From NCBI GenBank assembly GCA_032207245.1, contig CM063499.1:87071199-87135198 (forward strand): a DNA stretch of 64,000 nt, given 5' to 3'. This document shows, piece by piece, positions 55,486-64,000 of the stretch (positions are counted from its first letter, which is position 1; the number at the start of each line of letters is the position of its first letter). This DNA comes from Pardosa pseudoannulata (Eukaryota; Arthropoda; Arachnida; Araneae; Lycosidae). A program made the translations under genes and the position numbers. The notes beneath the pieces are model-generated. The model saw only the letters and a list, made by a program, of their open reading frames with translations, was not told where the DNA came from and ran no database searches.

Positions 55486-56101
55486 GTCATATCTGACAAG
55501 ATTCAAAACTGTCATAACTCACTAAAAACAAAATTCTACTTCTATAAAGTGAGTTTCTTTAGTCAGAAATAAGTTTTTTGTTGTTGTTTCAAAACTCGCA
55601 TAATCGACAGCAATGTTTGGAACAAGTCCATGAGCTCTAGAGTTTTCAAATAATGAATAATCATACCAGCATTGAAACACATGCTGGTTCTAATAGCAAC
55701 AAATTTATGTTAAGATATGATCAGGAGCGGCTGGAGTGAGATTGCAATTTGGGTAAAACTTATGGTCCTATGCATGCCATTAGAACATTAAGATGAGCCT
55801 AAAAAAAAAGCTGTCTGAGCACACGTACTGCCTGCACAAACAAGGTAGCACAAGGATGGTAAAATTCATAACACTTACGTATGGGCTTCTTTCCCCAAGA
55901 ATTGTTTATTTCTAGTTTGTTCCATCAGGCAAGTTCATAGGAAAAAAGGCAGCCCCCTGTAAAATCAGTAGAACTTGTAAGATTGCCCTTTTTGGCCACT
56001 TCATCTGCAATCTCCTTACCGTGTGACACATTAAAATTGAACATTCAAGCAACACTCAACACATAAAATTTACACATAAAACAACACAAACTAGTTATGT
56101 A
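55486..56101. other. no recognised feature
   Basis: Nothing I can support. Confidence 0.45.
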
Positions 56102-56103
56102 TA

Positions 56104-56683
56104 ATGTATATTTCCGAATATAAGCATACCCATGAATAAGCTAAGAGTGAAATTTTTCTTCAAATATTTACCCAAAATTCAAAACTTGTATATAAGCCAA
56201 GATGGCAAAAAAAAATTCTTTAATGTTCAAGAACATTGCTAAAAAGCCAAAAATGGGCAACATTTTCAATCATATATGTAAAGTAAAAATGTTGAACCAA
56301 TGCTTTTCAAACTTTTTTTGTTGCAATATCTAAGTACTGCAGAGGTAGAGGATCACTCATGCCTCCTAACAAATACAAAGCCATCTCTTAGTACATTTCA
56401 AAAGTAATAATGATAAAAACGTATGCTTTAATTCTTAAGTAACTTTATGCTGTTCGTATTAATTACATAATTTTTTGCTGGCTTTTCTAGATCACTGCCG
56501 CGACACCAAGTTTGAGAGTTGTGCTAGGCTATGCAGTCAATAATAATTTCACTTAGATGCCAAGAACATCTATGGAACAGATATATACATCTGTTCCATG
56601 GATCCTGTATATAAGCCGTTAACCCCCACTTTAGTCTTGTAAAAAGCCCCAAAAATTCTCGGCTTGTACACAGAAATATACGG
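56104..56683. mobile_element. pogo-type MITE
   Basis: Left end atgtatatttccgaatataa; right end complement cgtatatttctgtgtacaag; TA on both sides. About 580 bp, non-coding. Confidence 0.7.
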
Positions 56684-56729
56684 TACTTACATATTCCACT
56701 GGTGTGCCCCTTCATCACATTAGTTAGAT

Positions 56730-57006
56730 CAGCATTTCCCAACCTGTGGTACATGCATTTTTGGTGGTACGTGAAATATAATCAATAATGGCATATATAA
56801 AAATATTAAAAAATAACGTAGAAACTTGTTTTTCCTATAGTTCATAAGTTATTTTTATTTATATTATTTAGTAGAGTTGTTAATATGTACAGTCAATTAT
56901 GGAAAATATGCCAGTCAATATTTTTATTTTGAGTGCACAAAGTGGTACAATTTAACAGGATGTACAACCAAGTGATACATGAACCAAAAAAGGTTGGGAA
57001 ATGCTG
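56730..57006. mobile_element. hAT-type MITE, 277 bp
   Basis: Ends cagcatttcccaacctgtgg and aaggttgggaaatgctg. Imperfect 8-bp flanks agttagat / aattagag. Confidence 0.8.
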
Positions 57007-57382
57007 AATTAGAGCATCTAGTACCATGCTGGGTGTGGATTCTAAATGGTGCTTAAGGCTTGGTTGTTGTGTTGTCTGCTCATACAGAAAAAGTTATTTG
57101 TCTGTATTGTACTGTATTGTCTGTATTGTACTGCTTCCATAATCAAATGGTCAACAAAATTTTTGGTATTATGTGGGTCAAGGCTTAGTAGGCAAGTGCC
57201 CTCACATTATAAAAAAAATTCATGAATTTATAAATTGCATATTATAGAGTAAATCAAATTATGCACACAGTAGTTAATTACAGATGATATATCTCAGAAC
57301 TTAGTTAAGTGTTGATTTTTTAGCTTTAAGAAGGTCAGTCAGTCTTGCTTGTAACAATCTTGACCTCCATTAATTCATAAAT

Positions 57383-57825
57383 CAGGGTTCCTATGGTCCT
57401 TAAAAGTCCTTAAGAACTCTTTAATTTTAGCTTTCATTTTCAAGGCCCTTAAAACTACTTAATTTTCGTCAAAGGTCCTTAAAAACTCCTTAATTTTTAA
57501 ATTGGAACACGATCAATTTCTCCATCGACGAGATCCGCCGTCCTCATGTGATTTCCTATCAGTTTTCTTATATGACAGTTTTTTCTTAGTTACTTATTTG
57601 ACAAATAAATAATCTTTCATATACTTAAAAGGTTTAAAGTATAAAGTCAGCTGCCCTTTCCTAATAGCTAACAGTCATGCAGATTTTAATTAAACAAAGC
57701 ATGAAGGATGAGGATTTGTAGATATTTCAGTTACTTATGGAAGTTTAATTTTCCTTGCATTGAATTTAATAGAAAAGTGTAAAACTTTCTTCTTTCCCCG
57801 GCAACATTGGGTATAATCAGCTAGT

Positions 57826-57893
<68 letters not shown>

Positions 57894-58241
57894 GTCATTT
57901 TTTAAACCCTCTGAAAGTACTGTTTATAATGTTTTTGTTCACAATTTACTTTTAGTTCGTTCACTCAAAAAACTTTAGATGTACATTTTTCAAAATTAGT
58001 TTTTGTCAAATAGATTTATCTTATGTTAATTTTTAGGCATTTTTAAAAACTTAATTCTGAAATACTGTAGGGCATTTATGCCTTGTCTGGTTCATAATCG
58101 CTAAAATATGTTCCTCAGAAAATAGGGTTTATGCTGTTATGTTGTGTATTTCAAGTAAGTCCTTATAAAAAATTACTTTAGTCCTTAGAAAGTCCTTAAA
58201 ATGCCCTTAATTTTTATTCTGGAAAAAGAGCAGGAACTGTG
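57383..58241. mobile_element. CAGGGTTTCC element, copy 2 (6-bp TSD)
   Basis: Starts cagggttcctatggtcctta, ends gcaggaactgtg. Perfect 6-bp duplication ataaat at 57377-57382 and 58242-58247. Aligns with 19861-20651 along most of its length. Contains (CA)n(TA)n at about 57826-57889. Confidence 0.85.
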
Positions 58242-58247
58242 ATAAAT

Positions 58248-59242
58248 GCCTAAGTCATTTCCAACAGATATACAGTGTATCCACAATTAAAATTTCGTAG
58301 TTTAAAGTTGGCTACAGTTCAAACTATTGTTCAGAAAGTTATGATTTCGTTTACTGATAGAAAATTGGTTAATAGTCAAACCAATTCACCAATATCTCAT
58401 AGCAATGCAGTGGACAGATGAATAAATCCTTCCATAAAAATAATTTAAAAGCAACTTCGCTTTGAGCTTAAACTGTTACTAATGTTTTATTTTTAAATTA
58501 TAATATAAACAAAATATACACTCACTGCAGTATCTTGCTGTATAAAAATGAAGTCCACATGGCAATGTTAGTTAGCCAAAAATAGCTGACAGGCCGGGCT
58601 ATTAAAGCAAAAGCTTACCTTTCAGCATTAGAGCTTAAAAACTGCAGTGCTGAATAATCATACGCTTAAATAGTACAAATAGCTGTTAAATTTGTATAAC
58701 ATTTAGTTAGCAATCACAGTCAGATATACCTGTGATTAAAGTTAACACATTGGATGAATTGAATTTCATTTTATAATGTCATTAATTTGCAACAATGCAT
58801 AACTATGTTGTAGGGAAGAAGTTTAAATTTTAATTTCTCAACACATGTACAACAAAAATTTTTTAAATAATATTTCATCCAATGTCTTTCATAAAAATAC
58901 ACCTGATAATACATTTTATACTTACAGTCCATATCTTAAGCTAACATTTATTCTTAAATGAAATAACGACACCAGTAGGGAAAGCTACTAGACTTCAGGC
59001 AGTTGACACAGTAAGGAAAAAATGTAATTCATTTATTAAAGTTACAGGTTTAGTAAATTTCTCAATCACAAAAAGAATGCTGTTATGCAAGTACAAAAAT
59101 ATAACTTTTAAAATAGAACATGTTTGATTCTATAAACGTGCCAAAAGACAGAATTTGTACTAGTATTCATGTACAATTTTTTTTAAATACCATTTCACCT
59201 ACCATCAGCAATTATAAATGAATAAATACTTTAAAAAGTAAA
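58248..59242. other. no recognised feature
   Basis: AT-rich; nothing I can support. Confidence 0.45.
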
Positions 59243-59250
59243 TAAGAATG

Positions 59251-59414
59251 CAGGGGGGGTTAGGGGTTTAAACCCCCCCCCTTTGAGCTCAGACAAAACA
59301 GCAAAAATAAAAATTTCAGTAGAAACTATGCAGACTATTATTTTTTAGAATTATGAACCCCCCATTGATAATTACAAAATCCCCCCCCCTTGAAAAATTC
59401 TGCATACACGACTG
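59251..59414. mobile_element. hAT-type MITE, 164 bp
   Basis: Perfect 8-bp duplication taagaatg (59243-59250, 59415-59422). Similar to 61149-61296 over 'ggggtttaaac', 'tattattttttag' and 'aaattctgcata'. Confidence 0.85.
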
Positions 59415-59806
59415 TAAGAATGTATTCACATTCATGCGAAATTGGATAAACAGATTTGATGAATAATAGTTGTACACATTTAAAGGCATTATTTAATAAG
59501 CCAAATGCAATAATGATATTCATTGCCAAATCCATAAAATATAAACATTTGTTTCTGATTAATGAATGCACAAATTTTTACAGTATATAGATATATGGCA
59601 CACATTTAAAAAAAAAAATAAGGCATGTATAATTAGATATTTTTAAATTGCACATGCAAGCAGTGAAGAAGTGAGTGCTTATTTGAAAATTGACATCTCA
59701 GAAATCTTCTCATATGTTGCCCGATCAAAATTTTTCTTTAAATATAGATGGTGCTTCATGTTTTAGAGATATGCCCTCTTCTTTACACACTATTGAAAAT
59801 ACAGTG

Positions 59807-59987
59807 GGCCGAACGATGGCCGAATGGTAGAGTGCTGCTCTTCGGAACCGAAGTTCGTGGGTTCGAATCCCGCTGCTGGCATGGATGTTTGTAGCCGTTC
59901 GGAATCGGCTTTAAACTGTAGGTCCCAGTCTCATTAGCCCTCGTGTGCAAAACAGTAGACCGTAGCGCTCCAACTAATCAATCAATC
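59807..59987 (+). mobile_element. tRNA-derived SINE, family 1, inserted in a Tigger end
   Basis: Head gatggccgaatggtagagtg (two bases shorter in box A), box B gggttcgaatccc, tail atcaatcaatc. 10-bp duplication aaatacagtg at 59797-59806 and 59988-59997; this target is the first bases of the Tigger element that follows. Confidence 0.9.
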
Positions 59988-59992
59988 AAATA

Positions 59993-60773
59993 CAGTGAAC
60001 TCTGCTTAATGTGATCAGTTTTGGACACCGTAATTTCGATAACAATAAACGATATACTAAATTAGACAAATGTACTCCCCCTTTAATTCCCATCTTCTAA
60101 ATTTCAAAACAAAATGAAAAAACACACCTTATATTTATGTACCGTATATTATACTTTAAAACATAAGAATTGTATACATAATTTTTAAAAATTATCCATT
60201 GTTGACTGTCTACAATTTTTTTCTAAGAAAAACTCATGGATAAATTGTTCGTAATCATAATCAACCTGTCATAACAATTTAAAATTTCAATCTTTTGCTT
60301 TAACGTTAAATCATTTCGCTTTCTGGCTTCCCTATCGACAAGCTGCATGTGAGCGAGCAAGGCATGAAATGTGAATACGCTTCTTCTCAGTTCCAATAAG
60401 AATGTGTTGCCTTCTGCTTATCTGGCAACTACTGACCACCAGCAGGGTGTGCGTATTTCTGAAAAATTCGAGGAACGTGTAACACCCCACTCCTTTGTTC
60501 ATTCCCCATTTCCCTGGTTGGAAGAGGAAAAATTCTCAGAAATTCTAACAACAGCGAAGGGAAGGAAAAGAAAGAGTTCCTTCTGAATATATTGTGAATA
60601 TTCTTTTGCCAGTTAAAATGAGGTTCAGAAATTGATAGCATTAACCAATGTAACGATCCCATAAAGCGATCATTTTAACATACAAGTGAATAGAGAAAAT
60701 TGGGACCCAGTGATTTCGAGAACAATAAACGATTGATAACATTAACCACGATCACATTAAGCGGTGGCCACTG
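59993..60773 (-). mobile_element. Tigger/pogo element with N-terminal transposase fragment
   Basis: TA at 59991-59992 and 60774-60775. Ends cagtgaactctgcttaatgt and complement cagtggccaccgcttaatgt. On the minus strand at about 60230-60350 it reads REARKRNDLTLKQKIEILN, the Tigger helix-turn-helix start. The catalytic part is absent. Confidence 0.85.
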
Positions 60774-60775
60774 TA

Positions 60776-61140
60776 CTTCTTTTTTGGAACTCTGGTTTTT
60801 GGTGGTCATGCTTGTTACATCTGCCATCTTTGAAGTGATGACATTTCTAGCTTCTCTTTAATCAAATTGGAAGAGAAATTGCCTGTACAAACAATTTTTT
60901 GCCCAATGCTGTCAAAAACTTGGACGATTTCTTGTGCATTATCACAATGGCATTTAAGGCAAATTTTCATGAAATATCAAATGCTGAATTGGCGATAAAA
61001 TTGGGTACAAAAATCTGTGAGTGTAATAAGACCTTAAATATTGGCTAAATGTGTAGTTAAAACAAAAAAAAATCTGTGTTGGTGAAATTTTGAGCTAATT
61101 TTTTTATTCACTCAAACTAATTTCCATTCCATCATTATGT
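60776..61140. other. no recognised feature
   Basis: Nothing I can support. Confidence 0.45.
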
Positions 61141-61148
61141 GCTACATA

Positions 61149-61296
61149 CAGGGGCATACGCAAGGTTTAGGGGTTTAAACACCCCCCTCGATCTCAGACA
61201 AAATGGCTAAAATAAACAGTCTAGTATAAATTATGCAGGCTATTATTTTTTAGGATTATGACACCCCCCCCTGAAAAAATTCTGCATAAAACACTG
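61149..61296. mobile_element. hAT-type MITE, 148 bp
   Basis: Starts caggggcatacgc, ends acactg. 8-bp flanks gctacata / cctacata (one mismatch). Same family as 59251-59414. Confidence 0.78.
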
Positions 61297-61546
61297 CCTA
61301 CATATTATAATGTACTTTCATAACTTTCTGAACTATAATATCCACTTTAGATAAGTTTAAAGTAGTTAGCTTTAACTATGGACACTTTTAATATTCCTGA
61401 CTATCTTAAATTGAAGATATTTTAGACTGCACAGTGTAAGAAAAGTATGAATATTAATAACTTGGAATATTACGTGTCTTATTAGTAATCAATTGTCATT
61501 TTAAACCTCATAGTTTGCCATTTATTTTTTTTTAAGTTTGTTAGAG

Positions 61547-62132
61547 CAGTGGTTCTTAACCTTTTTAAGCCGCGACCCAAATTTGAGAAATATGTTCATG
61601 TCGCGACCCAAAAAAAGTCAAAACTTTTTCATAGCTTTATTTTAGAGCGTATTTTTAAAAAATCTTCAATCCTACGATGATGATTTTTTTTAACTTTCAA
61701 ATTTTTTATTTATTTTTTTAATAATAAAGATAAACAAAAGTACTTTTCGATCCAAGGAAAATTTAATTAATAATCAAGTGTTTTTAATAATTTTTATTGA
61801 CCAAATTAAAATATATTTATAACTTTTTGAAAATAATTGACATTTTAACTTATTCCTAAAAAAAAAAGAAATATCAATACATATGTTAAGTTTTTTAAAT
61901 TTTAAATGCAAGTCATACAGTTTTAATGAGAACCTTGTGCTTGAATACATTTTGAAAGATCTTCAAACCTTGGTTGAATGCTTGTCAAGGAGCACCTTAT
62001 ATCTATTTCAGGATTTAACTTGTTCTAGGAAATGTTGGTATTACTTATTATTTGGTGTATTACTAACTTTTTTGGTTCGACTCAGCGCGACCCAAGAAAT
62101 ATGCTTCGCGACCCATAGGTTAAGAACCGCTG
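61547..62132. mobile_element. hAT (Charlie-like) MITE, 586 bp
   Basis: Ends cagtggttcttaaccttttt and aggttaagaaccgctg; perfect 8-bp duplication tgttagag at 61539-61546 and 62133-62140. 'gcgaccca' occurs near both ends. Non-coding. Confidence 0.92.
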
Positions 62133-62361
62133 TGTTAGAGCATTGTGTTGTATCACATGCAAATAAGTCATGATTTCAGTCAATGTACCTATCAAAAATA
62201 AGTAAATTTATGTGCAAAGCTGGAAAAATCATAAAATGCCAAAAATAATTCTTTACATTTGATTTACATTTGAACAAAAAATTACATTTACCCTTAAACT
62301 TCTAGAATTTCCAAAGCTTTAACTTTTAAGAAGCTTTCAACCTACCTGACATCAAGTTTTT

Positions 62362-62545
62362 TGGTTGATTTGGAATGCTGTGGTCTCCTTTTTTTTAGTG
62401 GAAATGAGACAGGGCTAGTGAGACCAAGATCTACTGCTTAAAGCTGAATCTGAACAGCTATGAACATCCATGCCAGTTGTGGGATTCACAGCCATGAATG
62501 CCAGTACTGAAGTACCGCCTTACCCATTTAGCCATTGTTTAGATA
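62362..62545 (-). mobile_element. tRNA-derived SINE, family 1, diverged
   Basis: gatttggaatgctgtggtc tail side through 'agtgagaccaagatctactgc' to 'ttagccattgttt'. No clear target duplication. Confidence 0.75.
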
Positions 62546-62998
62546 CCGAACATTAGGAATCGTCATCGAGTTTGCCTATGTTTAGGTTGGAACTGTGAAA
62601 TGCAAAATTGTAGGAGGTCAGAAGGAAAAAAAAATATCAAGGTCATTTTAATGTTAAATTACTGTACAGAATTTGCATCAAATATAAACTTTTTATTTTT
62701 TATTTATTTTTTTGTTTCAGTAATTGTGAAATTTAAATAATTTGCATGTACAAAAATGTGTTTGCGACATTTTATTAAAATTGTTATATTTATATATGCG
62801 TATAATGTCTTTATACTATAATCACAACACCATAGTCTTTACAAAGCTTAAAATACTAAGTAGGTACTAGATATGGAATACATAATTTGGTCTAGCATTA
62901 ATATTATATTTACAGAAGAAGGGGCTAATATGCAGCATATCAAAAACAATAGTTGTGTAAGTACTTTTACAAGAACTGCTCCTATTCCAACAGAACCG
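62546..62998. other. no recognised feature
   Basis: Nothing I can support. Confidence 0.45.
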
Positions 62999-63000
62999 TA

Positions 63001-64000
63001 CAGTATATTTCCGTGTATAAGCCGAGAATTTCGGGACATTTTCTACAGCTAAATACTTCACTAAATTTTAGCTAAATTCTTTACATATCCACTTTTAGCG
63101 ATGGAATTGTTCTCTCACTCCATCCATTTTTCTCGAAGCCAATCCTTAAATGGCTTATTTAAGCATACATCCATTGGTTAAAGCATAGATGTCAGAACTC
63201 TCCAAATAAAATCCATTTTGGTTTTGGTTTCAAGGCACTTTTTACTTTGCCGTGAGATGAATCTTTTAAAAGAATCCCAGACAAGTAAAGAAGGCTTATT
63301 AAATAATAATGCGCCTTTTCTTCTACTCCCTATTTTATCCAACTAACCTATGTATACCCTCTTTCATCCACCCGTTTTCGTAGGCACGTAAAATTCCACC
63401 CCTGAAAAGAGTCTTCCGCTTGAAAATAGTGGCAAATGGGTTTCATCCACCATGCAGCATAAAACTACCGTAAAACTTCATTTTTATCATAACCCATTGT
63501 TTTTACAAAAATTGTCTTTGTGCGTTTTTTATCCACTGTGTAATTTAAGGGTAATTCATAAAACATGGGAATTTTATCCATATTTCTTATGTTCGAAAAA
63601 TCGAAACCGTACTCTTTCACAATTTGATGATATGTCGCTGAAAGGCATCGACTTAATGTCCCAGTTCTAAGGCAGTTTTTGTCAAGCTTAGTACGAGCCC
63701 TTATGCACAAGTTGTGCCTCTTCATAAAGCTATGACACCATCTACGGAAGCAACAAAATCGATTAGCTTGCTTTGAGAAAATTCTGGCACCTTCACAATG
63801 GTTTAGAGCTCTGATACGGATTACAACAGAACCATTCATTCGCGATTCATGAACCATGCAACGAGTTTTTTTTTTTTCCAAGCTTGTAACATAAATGTAC
63901 GACTACGTACTGCTCTTTTTGATTGTGACATTATCCTGCTAATTCAAGACTTTTTTTTTTTCCTCCTTTCTCAATCTTATTTTCCATCGACAGAGAAATG
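63001..64000 (-). mobile_element. pogo/Tigger element, runs off the window
   Basis: TA at 62999-63000, then the inverted end cagtatatttccgtgtataa. The minus strand carries the transposase remnant. The other end lies beyond 64000. Confidence 0.85.
63110..63935 (-). pseudogene. pogo/Tigger transposase, decayed
   Basis: On the minus strand, from about 63935: a CENP-B-type HTH part with WCHSFMKRHNLCIRARTK, then FDFSNIRNMDKIPMFYELPL, NYTVDKKRTKTIFVKTMGYD, later IFKRKTLFRGGILRAYENGW and finally KPFKDWLREKWME near 63130. These match the family motifs NMDETP, TVD--G-K-V-VKTTG, KLPP-VIFKRKT and KPFKD-LR--W in order. Several stops and frameshifts break the second half. The first catalytic Asp (NMD) remains, but the following Glu is Lys. 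Confidence 0.85.

Noticed and set aside
3071..59987. Functional tRNA genes at the tRNA-like heads
   Set aside because: Each head is followed by the same SINE body and tail with target duplications; the heads do not form a full cloverleaf that I can defend.
60371..60586. 71-codon open frame on the plus strand
   Set aside because: It lies within the Tigger element, antisense to its transposase remnant; no recognisable protein.

Overview
This is a eukaryotic, AT-rich window. It contains one large multi-exon gene on the plus strand, and its long introns are packed with transposable elements. Codons from spliced exons give a protein clearly of the MRCK / Genghis Khan family (myotonic dystrophy kinase-related CDC42-binding kinase). 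The kinase domain lies upstream, outside the window. The GT-AG introns, the 44-257 nt exons, and the mix of DNA transposons (piggyBac, hAT, mariner, Tc1, pogo/Tigger) with tRNA-derived SINEs suggest an arthropod. A chelicerate is my best guess, but the sequence does not settle this.

Layout. Positions 1-1659 are intron with a TTAA-flanked MITE. From 1660 to 22339, nine exons encode the second half of the coiled coil and a Ser/acidic linker. From 26134 to 28436 come a linker and the C1 zinc-finger domain, which has a complete Cys/His pattern. From 28567 to 35806 lies the PH domain. Its two central exons, 30087-30226 and 31353-31434, occur a second time at 33001-33140 and 34243-34324 with identical coding sequence. 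From 35901 the CNH (citron homology) domain begins. A 100-N assembly gap at 36401-36500 removes roughly 95 residues of it, and it resumes at 36501 and runs to 45755. The CRIB (CDC42/Rac-binding) motif is at 47731-47845. Two Ser/Pro/Gln-rich tail exons follow at 50621 and 53906. No stop codon is reached, so the 3' end lies beyond the last exon I can recognise. From 54070 to 64000 I see only repeats, ending in a decayed pogo/Tigger element on the minus strand that runs off the window.

All exon junctions have matching phase from 1660 to 35973 and from 36501 to 54069, so the gene model is strong on both sides of the gap. The modules act together in the known family: coiled coil for oligomerisation, C1 and PH for membrane binding, CNH for protein contacts, CRIB for GTP-CDC42 binding, all controlling the upstream kinase that phosphorylates myosin regulatory targets.

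Most interesting points: (1) the in-frame tandem duplication of PH exons, whose left breakpoint lies in an intronic minisatellite, which is either a real 74-residue duplication or a haplotype/assembly artefact; (2) several unrelated-looking CAG...CTG or CCAGG...CCTGG elements that share 6-bp rather than 8-bp target duplications; (3) a frameshifted coiled-coil coding remnant in the intron after 17587; (4) many elements whose target-site duplications can still be read, including clear nested insertions.
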